From NCBI GenBank assembly GCA_041394605.1, contig JAWKHX010000005.1, forward strand, positions 1 to 64,000: a stretch of DNA of 64,000 bases, read 5' to 3'. Numbering within the stretch: the stretch's first letter is position 1; every line of letters begins with the position of its first letter. Of this stretch, positions 35,708 to 46,007 are shown in pieces. The notes under the pieces were generated by a model that was not told where the DNA came from, ran no database searches, and was given only the letters and a program-made list of their open reading frames with translations. Origin of the DNA: UBA668 sp041394605. GTDB taxonomy: Bacteria > Actinomycetota > Acidimicrobiia > Acidimicrobiales > Ilumatobacteraceae. A program made the position numbers and the translations under genes.

Positions 35708-36955
35708 ATGAGCGACCGTCCCCTCTCCGGCATCCGCGTCCTGGACTTCACGCGGGTGCTCGCCGGCCCGCACGCCACCCGGATGCTGCTCGACATGGGC
35801 GCCGAGGTCATCAAGCTGGAGCCGCCGGAGGGCGACATCACCCGCACCACCTGGCCGCGGGTGAACAGCATCTCGTCGTACTTCGCCCAGCAGAACGCGG
35901 GCAAGCGGTGCATCAGCATCCACCTGGACAGCGAGGAGGGACGCGCCCTGGTGCTGCGCCTGGTGGACCTGGCCGACGTGGTGGTGGAGAACTTCCGGCC
36001 GGGCGTGATGGAGCGGCTGGGCCTGGGGTGGGACGTCCTGCGCGCCCGCAACCCGCGGCTGATCCTCGCCAGCGTCAGCGGCTACGGGCAGACCGGGCCG
36101 TGGGTGCACCGTCGTGCCTACGCGCCGGTGGTGGGCGCGGAGAGCGGGTTCACCAAGGCCCAGGGCGACGCCCGTCAGGGGCACTCCGGCTCCGAGCCGG
36201 CCACCCGCGGCCAGTACGCCAACGACCCGCACAGCCACGCCGACGTCTACACCGCGCTGGAGTGCGGGGCGGCCATCCTGGCGGCGCTGTACCAGCGGGA
36301 GCGCACCGGGCGCGGCGACCGCATCGACATCTCGATGGCCCAGACGATGCTCTACGTGAACGAGCACGCCCACGACCACCTGTGGGACGGCCCTGTGCCG
36401 GAGGGGCAGATCCGCAGCTTCCGCCCGATGGACTACCCCGTGCTCACCGCCGCCAACGGGGAGATGGTGGTGGTCAGCGGGCACCCGGCGGAGAACAAGA
36501 CGTTCGACTACTACATGTTCTCGATCGGTCGGCCGGAGCTGTGCGACGACCCCCGCTTCGCCACCACGGCGCTGCGCCTCGCCAACCTGGACGACATCGA
36601 GGACGCCCTGCACGACTGGGCGCGCACCATGCCGTCGGCGCACGCCATCGAAGAGGCCATGTCGAAGAACAAGCTGGCGGTCGGGCGCCTGCGGTCCGTC
36701 CACGAGGTGTGCGACACGGACTGGGGCGCCGAGCGCGAGGTCACCGTGGAGATCCCCGACCGCGGCGACGGCACCATCCGGATCCCCAACGCGCCGTGGC
36801 GATTCGAGGGCAGCGACGTGCGCACCGGCGGCGTGCCGCGGTACCGGGGCGAGGACAACCGGGCCGTGCTCACCGGACTGCTCGGCCTGGACGACGCCGA
36901 GGTGGACCGGTTGGCCGCGCAGGGCGTCATCTCCGACCGCATTCCCCGGAAGTAG
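35708..36955 (+). CDS. CaiB/BaiF family (class III) CoA transferase
   Basis: 415 residues. GIRVLDFTRVLAGPHATRML and DMGAEVIKLEPPEGDITR are the family start. The catalytic aspartate of class III transferases falls in the SHADVYTALECGAAILAALY region, and RTGRGDRIDISMAQTMLYVN follows. Transfers CoA between carboxylic acids; here probably activates the acid substrate of the neighbouring hydratase. A TAGCGT box (35693-35698) ends 9 nt before the ATG. Confidence 0.92.
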   Translation: MSDRPLSGIRVLDFTRVLAGPHATRMLLDMGAEVIKLEPPEGDITRTTWPRVNSISSYFAQQNAGKRCISIHLDSEEGRALVLRLVDLADVVVENFRPGVMERLGLGWDVLRARNPRLILASVSGYGQTGPWVHRRAYAPVVGAESGFTKAQGDARQGHSGSEPATRGQYANDPHSHADVYTALECGAAILAALYQRERTGRGDRIDISMAQTMLYVNEHAHDHLWDGPVPEGQIRSFRPMDYPVLTAANGEMVVVSGHPAENKTFDYYMFSIGRPELCDDPRFATTALRLANLDDIEDALHDWARTMPSAHAIEEAMSKNKLAVGRLRSVHEVCDTDWGAEREVTVEIPDRGDGTIRIPNAPWRFEGSDVRTGGVPRYRGEDNRAVLTGLLGLDDAEVDRLAAQGVISDRIPRK

Positions 36956-36962
36956 GCGGCGG

Positions 36963-37862
36963 GTGGCGCTGACGTTCCCGGTCGCGCCGATGAAGGCGGC
37001 CATCGGCAACCTGCCGCCGGCGTCGCAGGACGACCAGTGGGCGTACGAGATCAAGTGGGACGGCTACCGCACGCTGGCGTTCGTGGCCGGCGGGGCGGTG
37101 CGGCTGCAGAGCTCCACGGGCATCGACGTCACCGCCACCTACCCGGAGCTCGCCGGGTTCGGGGGTGCGGTGAACGCCGGGTCGGCAATCGTCGACGGCG
37201 AACTGGTGGTGCTGGACGCCGACGGCCGGCCGGACTTCGGCATGCTCCAGCGGCACCAGACGCAGGTGGCGTTCTACGCGTTCGACGTGCTGCAGATCGA
37301 CGGCACCGACTGCATCGCCCTGCCTTACGAGCAGCGGCGGGCGCTGCTGGCCGCGCTGGTGGAACCGGGGCCGAACTGGATGGTGCCGGCCCACCGGCTG
37401 GGCGACGGCGCGGCGATGCTGGCGGCCACCGCCGAACGCGGGCTGGAGGGCGTGATGGCCAAGAGGCTGGGCTCGCCGTACCAGCCGGGGCGCCGCTCAC
37501 CCAACTGGCGCAAGGTGAAGAACCGGCAGCGGGTGGAGGTGGTGATCGGCGGGTTCAACGTGGGCACCGGCAACCGGTCCACCACGTTCGGGTCGCTACT
37601 GGTGGGCCTGCCGGAGCCGGACGGGTCGCTGCGGTTCTGCGGCGCCGTCGGCACCGGCTTCACCCAGGATCGGTTGGAGGCCATGCACGCTCAGTTGCAG
37701 TCGCTGGCCCAACCGGACTGCCCGTTCTCCGCGCTGCCGCCGCGGTCCTACCTGAAGGACGAGGTCACCTGGGTGCGGCCCGACCTGCGGGCGCTGGTGG
37801 AGATCGCCGAGATCACCAACGACGGCTTCATCCGCCACCCCAGCTTCATCGACCTCGTGTGA
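36963..37862 (+). CDS. ATP-dependent DNA ligase (LigC-like)
   Basis: 299 residues. The nucleotidyltransferase lysine is K31 in YEIKWDGYR; then VDGELVVLDADGRPDFGML (motif III), FYAFDVLQIDG, EGVMAKRLGSPYQPGRRSPNW (motif IV) and WRKVKNRQRVEVVIGGF (motif V). The C-terminal OB-fold is present and the length matches stand-alone LigC/LigD ligase domains of actinobacteria. Seals breaks in repair; no Ku or polymerase partner is adjacent. GTG 36963 is 7 nt after the CoA transferase stop. Confidence 0.9.
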   Translation: MALTFPVAPMKAAIGNLPPASQDDQWAYEIKWDGYRTLAFVAGGAVRLQSSTGIDVTATYPELAGFGGAVNAGSAIVDGELVVLDADGRPDFGMLQRHQTQVAFYAFDVLQIDGTDCIALPYEQRRALLAALVEPGPNWMVPAHRLGDGAAMLAATAERGLEGVMAKRLGSPYQPGRRSPNWRKVKNRQRVEVVIGGFNVGTGNRSTTFGSLLVGLPEPDGSLRFCGAVGTGFTQDRLEAMHAQLQSLAQPDCPFSALPPRSYLKDEVTWVRPDLRALVEIAEITNDGFIRHPSFIDLV

Positions 37863-37866
37863 CCGC

Positions 37867-37986
37867 GCCGGTCGGGTGGGCGGGAAGCGTGCCGGTCGGG
37901 TGGGCGGGAAGCGTGCCGGTCGGGTGGGCGGGAAGCGTGCCGGTCGGGTGGGCGGGAAGCGTGCCGGTCGGGTGGGCGGGAAGCGT
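37867..37986. repeat. 24-bp minisatellite, five perfect tandem copies
   Basis: Five identical 24-bp units beginning GCCGGTCGGGTGGGC, from 4 nt after the ligase stop to just before the kynureninase promoter. Because 24 is a multiple of 3 all frames stay open (PVGWAGSV repeats), but no gene spans them. A likely copy-number-variable locus. Confidence 0.95.
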
Positions 37987-38009
37987 GCATAGTGGCAGAC
38001 TCGACGGTC

Positions 38010-39161
38010 GTGATCACCCGTGACGATGCGCTGGTGCTGGACGCCAACGACGACCTGGCCCCGTTCCGCGACCGCTTCCACATCCCCAACCCGTCCGTCA
38101 TCTACCTGGACGGCAACTCGCTGGGCATGCCGCCGAAGCGCACCATCGAGCGCCTGCGGGAGGTGTACGAGGACGACTGGGCCACCGGGCTGATCCGCAG
38201 CTGGGACCACTGGATCGACTACCCGCAGCGGGTCGGCGACGTGCTGGCCCCGCTGATCGGCGCCGCGCCCGGCGAGGTGGTCGTCCACGACACGACGACG
38301 ATGAACGTGTACCAGCTCGTCCACGCCGCAATCGCCCTGCGGCCCGAGCGGCGCGCCATCGCCATCAGCGCCGACGACTTCCCCACCGACCGCTACGTCG
38401 TGGACGGCATCGCCAACGCCACCGGCCACCGGGTGCAGCACGGCTTCGACGATCTCAGCGACGTCGCCGTGTGCGTGCGCAGCGTCATCGACTACCGCAC
38501 CGCCGAGCTGGTGGACGTGGCCGCCGAGACCGCCCGTGCCCACGCCGCCGGGGCCCTGGTGGTGTGGGACCTGTCGCACGCGGTCGGCGCGATCGAGATC
38601 GACCTGCACGCCTGCGGGGTGCAGTTGGCCATCGGGTGCAGCTACAAGTTCCTCAACGGTGGGCCGGGCGCTCCGGCGTGGACGTACGTGGCCGCCGAGC
38701 TGCAGCCGGTGATCGAGCAGCCGATCTGGGGCTGGTTCGCCACGGTGGACCAGTTCGCCATGGGGCCGACGTTCCAGCCGCGGCCGGACATCGCCCGCGT
38801 CCTGCTGGGCACCCCGTCGATCCTCGCCCTCGCCGCCGCGGAGGTGGGCATCGCCCTGTCGGCCGAGGCGGGAATGGGGCACATCCACGCCAAAGGCCGC
38901 TCGCTCACCTGGTTCGCCATCGAGCTGTGCGACCAGTTCGGCCTGCCGACGCCCACGCCTCGGGACCCCGACCGCCGCGGCAACCATGTGGCCATCGCCG
39001 TCCCCCGGGCGAAGGCGATCGTCCAGGAGCTGGCCGGCCGTGGGATCATCTTCGACTTCCGCGAGCCGGACATCATCCGTGCCGGCTGCTCGCCCTTGAC
39101 GACGCGCTTCACCGACGTCTACGACGGCATCGCCGCGGTGGCCGGGTTGTCCGGCGGCTGA
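38010..39161 (+). CDS. kynU: kynureninase
   Basis: 383 residues. PLP enzyme cleaving kynurenine or 3-hydroxykynurenine to (hydroxy)anthranilate and alanine. IYLDGNSLGMPPKRTIERL and LIGAAPGEVVVHDTTTMNVYQ form the cofactor site; VVWDLSHAVGAIEIDL has the PLP aspartate; the Schiff-base lysine is in GCSYKFLNGGPG (about residue 213). The C-terminal domain is complete. GTG 38010 is preferred because CAGACT (37996-38001) ends 8 nt before it; GTG 37992 would add six residues. No other kynurenine-pathway gene is in the window. The end overlaps a convergent acetyltransferase gene. Confidence 0.92.
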   Translation: MITRDDALVLDANDDLAPFRDRFHIPNPSVIYLDGNSLGMPPKRTIERLREVYEDDWATGLIRSWDHWIDYPQRVGDVLAPLIGAAPGEVVVHDTTTMNVYQLVHAAIALRPERRAIAISADDFPTDRYVVDGIANATGHRVQHGFDDLSDVAVCVRSVIDYRTAELVDVAAETARAHAAGALVVWDLSHAVGAIEIDLHACGVQLAIGCSYKFLNGGPGAPAWTYVAAELQPVIEQPIWGWFATVDQFAMGPTFQPRPDIARVLLGTPSILALAAAEVGIALSAEAGMGHIHAKGRSLTWFAIELCDQFGLPTPTPRDPDRRGNHVAIAVPRAKAIVQELAGRGIIFDFREPDIIRAGCSPLTTRFTDVYDGIAAVAGLSGG

Positions 39162-39571
39162 CCGAACTCCCACGTGAGGATCACCGCCTCGGCGCCCACC
39201 GCGCCGGTGCCGCGGTAGAGCGCGAGCGCGGCGTCGTTGTCCGGGTCCACCGGTACCCACATGCCGTAGCAGCCCAGACGTCGGGCCAATGCGGCAAGTT
39301 CGTCGAGCAGGGCGGTGGCCACGCCACGCCGGCGGAACTCGTCGTCCACCCCGAGTTCGTAGACGAGCATCTCCACACCCTTGTCCGGGTGGGCGTGCTC
39401 GATGCCGGTGACGAAGCCCGCGGGGCTGCCGTCCACCGTGGCCAGGAGCAGATGATGGCCGGGGCGAGCCAGCGTGTCGGCGGCCCACGACACCGTCGGC
39501 GCATGGTCGAACAGATGGCCGGCGGTGAGCAGCGCGCCCACGTCGTCGGTGCCGAGTCGGCGGATCTCCAC
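39119..39571 (-). CDS. GNAT acetyltransferase, AAC(3)-I-like
   Basis: 150 residues. MEIRRLGTDDVGALL, VYELGVDDEFRRRGVATALLDELAALAR (acetyl-CoA loop RRRGVA) and DNDAALALYRGTGAV. Closest in pattern to the AAC(3)-I type, but many such proteins act on unknown amines, so resistance should not be assumed. GTG 39571 has a TAGCTT box 6 nt upstream (plus 39578-39583). Overlaps the kynU end by 43 bp. Confidence 0.85.
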   Translation of the reverse strand: MEIRRLGTDDVGALLTAGHLFDHAPTVSWAADTLARPGHHLLLATVDGSPAGFVTGIEHAHPDKGVEMLVYELGVDDEFRRRGVATALLDELAALARRLGCYGMWVPVDPDNDAALALYRGTGAVGAEAVILTWEFGQPPDNPATAAMPS

Positions 39572-39622
39572 GTGACGAAGCTACGCCGCTGCCGGGCGCC
39601 CGGCGTCACAGCCTGCGACCCA

Positions 39623-39666
39623 GTCGGAGGGTTTCGTGCTCGCCTCCGAGCCGGAAACCCTCCGAC
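39623..39666. promoter_or_regulatory. 13-bp inverted repeat upstream of the BVMO gene
   Basis: GTCGGAGGGTTTC (39623-39635) and GAAACCCTCCGAC (39654-39666) are perfect arms with an 18-nt loop, in the divergent gap between the acetyltransferase and the monooxygenase. It lies just upstream of TACACT (39675-39680), a good -10 box for the monooxygenase, so it fits an operator better than a terminator. Confidence 0.55.
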
Positions 39667-39701
39667 CGGTTTCCTACACTCCGGCATCGGGGGTGGTGGC
39701 G

Positions 39702-41309
39702 ATGAGCGACCAGCAGGCAATCGACTACGACGTGGTCGTCATCGGGGCCGGGTTCGGCGGCATGTACATGCTCTACCGGCTGCGCGAGCTGGGGTTCACC
39801 GCCCGCGCCGTGGAGGTGGCCGACGACGTGGGCGGCACCTGGTACTGGAACCGCTACCCGGGCGCCCGCTGCGACGTGGAGAGCGTGGAGTACAGCTACA
39901 GCTTCGACGCCCAGTTGCAGCAGGACTGGGTGTGGACGGAGCGCTACGCCGCCCAGCCGGAGATCCTCCGCTACGCCCAGCACGTGGCCGACCGCTTCGA
40001 CCTGCGCCGCGACATCAGCTTCAAGTCGCGGGTCGACGCGGCGACCTTCGACGACGCGACCGCGACATGGACGGTGGAAGTGACCGGGCAGCAGGCCGGC
40101 ACCCTCCGCTCGCGCTTCCTGGTCTCCGCCGTCGGCTGCCTCAGCAGCACCAACTGGCCGGACATTCCCGGGCGGGACACGTTCGCCGGCGATCGCTACC
40201 ACACCGGCCAGTGGCCCCACCACGAGGTGGACTTCACCGGCAAGGTGGTGGGGGTGATCGGCACCGGGTCGTCCGGCATCCAGTCGATCCCGATCATCGC
40301 CGAGCAGGCCGAGCACCTGTACGTGTTCCAGCGCACGCCGAACTACACCGTCCCCGCCCGCAACCGCCCGCTCACTGCGGAGGAACTGGCCGACGTCAAG
40401 GCCCGTTACGACGAGATCCGGGCGATCGACCGCACCCTCTCCGGTGGCTTCGGCGCCGAGTACCCCAGGGGCACGGTGGGAGCGATGGAGGTCAGCGACG
40501 AGGTGCGACAGGCCGAGTACCAGCGGCGATGGGACATCGGCGGCTTCACCTACCTCGGCGGCTACACCGACGCCCTGCTGTCCAAGGAGTCCAACTTCAC
40601 GGCAGCCGAGTTCGTGCGCGGCAAGATCCGCGAGATCGTGAAGGATCCTGCGGTCGCCGCGCTGCTGAGCCCGGACCATGTCATCGCCTGCAAGCGGCTG
40701 TGCTTCGACACCGGCTACTACGAGACCTACAACCGGCCGAACGTGACGCTGGTGGACATCCACGACGGCGGCATCGAGGAGATCACACCCACCGGCCTGC
40801 GGGCGTGTGGGAGGGACTACGCGCTGGACGCCCTCGTGTTCGCCACCGGGTTCGACGCGATGACCGGCACGCTGCTCAAGATGGACATCCGCGGGCCGGA
40901 GCTGTCGCTGCGGGAGGCATGGAGCGCCGGGCCGCGGACGTACCTCGGCCTCGGTGTGCACGGCATCCCCAACTTCTTCGTCATCACCGGCCCCGGCAGC
41001 CCGAGCGTGTTGACCAACATGATCATGTCGATCGAGCAGCACGTGGAGTGGATCGGCGACTGCCTGGTGGCCATGCGGGCCGGCGGGCAGCACCGCATCG
41101 AAGCCACCGAGGACGCTCAGGATCAGTGGGTCGCGTACGTGAACGCGGTCGCCGACGCCACCCTGTTCCCCACCTGCAACTCGTGGTACCTCGGCGCCAA
41201 CGTGCCGGGCAAGACCCGCGTGTTCATGCCCCTGCCGGGCCTGCCCCCGTACCGCGAGCAGTGCGACGCCGTCGCGGCGAACGGCTACGAAGGCTTCGTA
41301 CTGGCCTAG
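39702..41309 (+). CDS. flavin-containing Baeyer-Villiger monooxygenase
   Basis: 535 residues. FAD site VVVIGAGFGGMYMLYRLREL (11-30), GGTWYWNRYPGARCDVES, the Baeyer-Villiger fingerprint FAGDRYHTGQWP (161-172), NADPH site VVGVIGTGSSGIQSIPIIAE, and the C-terminal LVFATGFDAMTG and CNSWYLGANVPGK. All match cyclohexanone/steroid monooxygenases, which convert ketones to esters or lactones with NADPH and O2. In-frame GTG codons at 39693 and 39696 are alternative starts nearer the TACACT box. Together with the ketosteroid-dehydrogenase-type protein it suggests cyclic-ketone catabolism. Confidence 0.92.
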   Translation: MSDQQAIDYDVVVIGAGFGGMYMLYRLRELGFTARAVEVADDVGGTWYWNRYPGARCDVESVEYSYSFDAQLQQDWVWTERYAAQPEILRYAQHVADRFDLRRDISFKSRVDAATFDDATATWTVEVTGQQAGTLRSRFLVSAVGCLSSTNWPDIPGRDTFAGDRYHTGQWPHHEVDFTGKVVGVIGTGSSGIQSIPIIAEQAEHLYVFQRTPNYTVPARNRPLTAEELADVKARYDEIRAIDRTLSGGFGAEYPRGTVGAMEVSDEVRQAEYQRRWDIGGFTYLGGYTDALLSKESNFTAAEFVRGKIREIVKDPAVAALLSPDHVIACKRLCFDTGYYETYNRPNVTLVDIHDGGIEEITPTGLRACGRDYALDALVFATGFDAMTGTLLKMDIRGPELSLREAWSAGPRTYLGLGVHGIPNFFVITGPGSPSVLTNMIMSIEQHVEWIGDCLVAMRAGGQHRIEATEDAQDQWVAYVNAVADATLFPTCNSWYLGANVPGKTRVFMPLPGLPPYREQCDAVAANGYEGFVLA

Positions 41310-41366
41310 CTGCGGCCTGCGAGTATTCGGGGCGGCGCGGTCGCCCACCCGCCCTACCATCCGCAC

Positions 41367-42242
41367 ATGGAGCACACGGACGCGCCCGCGACGGAGATAC
41401 TCGCGGCGCACTACTTCGCCGGCATCCTCGGCATGTCGATGCTGCGCCGCTGGTACGAGGACGCCGAGTTCAACGAGGCACGCCTGGCCGAGTTGGCCAC
41501 CCTGTTGGCCAACCGGCACGAGTTCCCTCACTCGCTGGCGCTGTCGCCGCTGGAGCACGAACTGCTCGACGGCTACGCCCGATGGTCGGCCTCGTACGAC
41601 GGCCACAACCCGCTGATCGATGCGGAGGAGCCGCACGTGCATGACCTGCTCACGCCGCACGTCGGTGACGACGTCCGGGCGCTCGATGCCGCCTGCGGCA
41701 CGGGCCGCCACGCCGCCTGGTTCGCCGCGCAAGGGTGCACCGTCGTCGGCGTGGACCAGTCCCCGGCGATGCTGGCGGTGGCACGCGAGAAGGTGCCGGG
41801 TGCCGAGTTCCACGAGGCCGATCTCGGCGCGTTGCCGTTCGACGACGCCACGTTCGACGTCGCCGTGTGCGCGCTGGCGCTGTGTCACCTGGCCGACCCC
41901 ACCAGCGGCATCGTCGAGCTCGGCCGGGTGCTGCGGCCGGGCGGCACGCTGGTGATCACCGACCCCCACACCAGCTCCGCGCTCCTCGGCGGCCAGGCCT
42001 TCTTCGGCGGCATCGTCGAGGGCGAGCCGATGCGGTGGGTGCGCAACCACTACCACCCGGCGGCGACATGGCTGCGGGCCTTCCGCACCGCCGGCCTCGA
42101 GGTGACGGACTGCCGCGAGCCCGAGTTCACCGACGCGCAGACCGCCGCGTCGCCGAGCGCGCTGTTCTACCCGGATGCGTTGAAGGCCGCCGCGGGCGAC
42201 CTCCCCGGCCTGTGGGTGTGGGCGCTCACGAAGAGGGCGTGA
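41367..42242 (+). CDS. class I SAM-dependent methyltransferase
   Basis: 291 residues. A helical N-terminal section (about 1-90) precedes the methyltransferase core: RALDAACGTGRHAAWFAAQG (motif I), VVGVDQSPAML, FDVAVCALALCHLADP and ELGRVLRPGGTLVITDPH. UbiE/Methyltransf_11 type; substrate unknown. A TACCAT box (41355-41360) ends 6 nt before the ATG. Confidence 0.87.
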   Translation: MEHTDAPATEILAAHYFAGILGMSMLRRWYEDAEFNEARLAELATLLANRHEFPHSLALSPLEHELLDGYARWSASYDGHNPLIDAEEPHVHDLLTPHVGDDVRALDAACGTGRHAAWFAAQGCTVVGVDQSPAMLAVAREKVPGAEFHEADLGALPFDDATFDVAVCALALCHLADPTSGIVELGRVLRPGGTLVITDPHTSSALLGGQAFFGGIVEGEPMRWVRNHYHPAATWLRAFRTAGLEVTDCREPEFTDAQTAASPSALFYPDALKAAAGDLPGLWVWALTKRA

Positions 42243-42285
42243 CGGGAGGCGGAGGCGCCGCCATCGACGCGGCTAGGTTCACCCG

Positions 42286-43872
42286 ATGGGCTTCTTCAAG
42301 GACCTCAAGCAGACGCTGCAGGACAACCAGGACCTGTCCCAACTGACACCCGAGCAACAGGCCACGGTGCAGCGCAACCTCGCGGATGCGGCGGCCCGTC
42401 AGGCGGAAGCGAACGCGGCGATGGCTGCGGCCACCCAGCGGCAGCAGGACGCCCGGAGCACGACGGTGCTCTTCGGGCCTGTCGAGCAGGCCAGATCCGG
42501 CATCGCCCCGGCCGCCGTCGGGGCGATGCCGACCACCTCCAAGGGTGCGTTCCGCGCTGGGCTGCGGGACATGGTGGCCGGCGTGAAGGGCACCATCGGC
42601 GACGCCCGCCAGGCCATCGCCGAGGACTTCGACCGCGGCGAGACCGACCCGGCGCAGGCCGCGGCAATCAGCCGGTCCGAGCGCGCTGCGCGGGACGCCG
42701 CCCGCAGCCCGTACCTCGCCGACCCGGCGGCCGGCCCGCTCATCACCCGGGTCGTCACCACCGGCGCGTCGCAACTCACCGAGGTGGCCGACCTGCTGCG
42801 GCGCAGCGGCCTGGCGGCGCGGCCGGACCTGCTGTACGGCGTGTACCGGGTGCCGGACCGGCTGGACCCGAACGACCGCCGGACGCGCGGCGACGAATCG
42901 CAAGCACCTGTGGAGTGGGACATCGTGCACGCACCGCTGCCGTCCGGACTGCCGCAGGTGCCGGTCCAGGCGGTGTGGCTGGGCATCGACGAGCACTGGG
43001 TGCGGCGACGGGTCGGGGAGACGGCAGTGATGGACGAGGAACTGGCCGTGGACGTGTGCACGCGCCTCGGCATCGGTGACGGTCAGCTGCTCGCTGTCGC
43101 CCGGGTGCTGTCGGCCGCAGCGCGGCTGGAGTCCACCGACGGCGACGGGGTGCACCACTGGTCGGCCACGGAGCTACGCCCACTTGGGGTGGTCGCGTTC
43201 CACACGCATCCAGGTGCCTACGCAGCGTTGCCCGCGCTCGGCGCCCACTTTCCACTCGACCACTCCGCCCCCGCCGGCCTGCACGTGGAGGTGCTCAACT
43301 GGCACAGCATCGCCGCGGAGGTGCAGCCGCGGCCGCAGCTGCCGGCGCTGGTGCCTGCCCGCTTCCCCCACCTGCCGGCAACGCCGCAGGAACTGCTGAC
43401 GATGTACCTGCAGGTCGTGGGTGTGCGAGCGGAGGACGGCGTGAGCGCGCAGGTGACGGTGCAGGCGGCAATGGCCGTCGCTCCCTACGGCAACGAGCTC
43501 ACCGGCAACATGGCCCGCCTTCCGGCGTTGCCGTGCGCCGACGGCGTCGCCCGCCCGCGGCTGCACGGTGGCGACAGCGTGGTGGTCGGCTACCGCGACC
43601 GGCCCGAGTACCAGGAGGGCCGGCGGCGTTGGGCCGCCTACTGCCAGCAGGTGCTGTTCGCCCGGCTGCACCTGGAGACCGGCGCCCGCCGGCCGGTTGA
43701 GCCGCACTGGGCCGACTCGCACGCCGTCGCCGCGGCCACCGAGCGGTTCCTCGCCTCGGGCGTCGGCCGCGGGCTGATCGCCGTGGCCGGCGTCCTCCAC
43801 GGTTCGGCCTCGTCCACCGAGGTGGTGTTCCGCCCCGCCACGTGGCGCTACACGCAACCGGAGCCTGTCTGA
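42286..43872 (+). CDS. protein of unknown function, 528 residues
   Basis: I do not recognise a family. The N-terminus (MGFFKDLKQTLQDNQDLSQL, then alanine/glutamine-rich helix to about 55) looks like a coiled-coil actinobacterial leader. Residues about 60-160 are helical and charged. From about 165 (TRVVTTGASQLTEVADLLRR) the protein is globular with mixed alpha/beta pattern and no membrane helix or signal peptide. Several His/Asp clusters (VVAFHTHPGAY, FPLDHSAPAGLHVEVLNWHS) could bind metal, but no known motif is complete. A TAGGTT box (42274-42279) ends 6 nt before ATG 42286. Convergent with acetoacetyl-CoA synthetase, 8 bp away. Confidence 0.75.
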   Translation: MGFFKDLKQTLQDNQDLSQLTPEQQATVQRNLADAAARQAEANAAMAAATQRQQDARSTTVLFGPVEQARSGIAPAAVGAMPTTSKGAFRAGLRDMVAGVKGTIGDARQAIAEDFDRGETDPAQAAAISRSERAARDAARSPYLADPAAGPLITRVVTTGASQLTEVADLLRRSGLAARPDLLYGVYRVPDRLDPNDRRTRGDESQAPVEWDIVHAPLPSGLPQVPVQAVWLGIDEHWVRRRVGETAVMDEELAVDVCTRLGIGDGQLLAVARVLSAAARLESTDGDGVHHWSATELRPLGVVAFHTHPGAYAALPALGAHFPLDHSAPAGLHVEVLNWHSIAAEVQPRPQLPALVPARFPHLPATPQELLTMYLQVVGVRAEDGVSAQVTVQAAMAVAPYGNELTGNMARLPALPCADGVARPRLHGGDSVVVGYRDRPEYQEGRRRWAAYCQQVLFARLHLETGARRPVEPHWADSHAVAAATERFLASGVGRGLIAVAGVLHGSASSTEVVFRPATWRYTQPEPV

Positions 43873-43880
43873 CCCTTCGG

Positions 43881-45842
<1,962 letters not shown>

Positions 45843-45850
45843 GCCGCCGG

Positions 45851-46000
45851 AGCTTAGGACCCACCACCCGGCCCCGGCCCCGACCCCGGCCCCGCCAGTC
45901 CCCCAGCCCAACTTGTCGCGGCTCGACCACGACAATCGTCGGTCACACCCGCGACAAGTTCGACAGGGGGCGGAGGGGCGGTCGGGCGCGCGCCTACCAT
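45851..46000. promoter_or_regulatory. divergent promoter region with 11-bp inverted repeat
   Basis: Minus-strand TAAGCT (45851-45856) serves acetoacetyl-CoA synthetase and TACCAT (45995-46000) the SDR gene. Between them AACTTGTCGCG (45910-45920) and CGCGACAAGTT (45950-45960) are perfect inverted arms 29 nt apart, an operator or hairpin candidate. A CCGGCCCCG-type low-complexity run precedes it. Confidence 0.5.
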
Positions 46001-46007
46001 CGGGCAC

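Noticed and set aside
37867..37986. CRISPR-like array
   Set aside because: The 24-bp units abut with no spacers and no cas genes; it is a minisatellite.
39119..39571. Aminoglycoside resistance gene
   Set aside because: Resemblance to AAC(3)-I is at fold level; no mobile or resistance context supports it.
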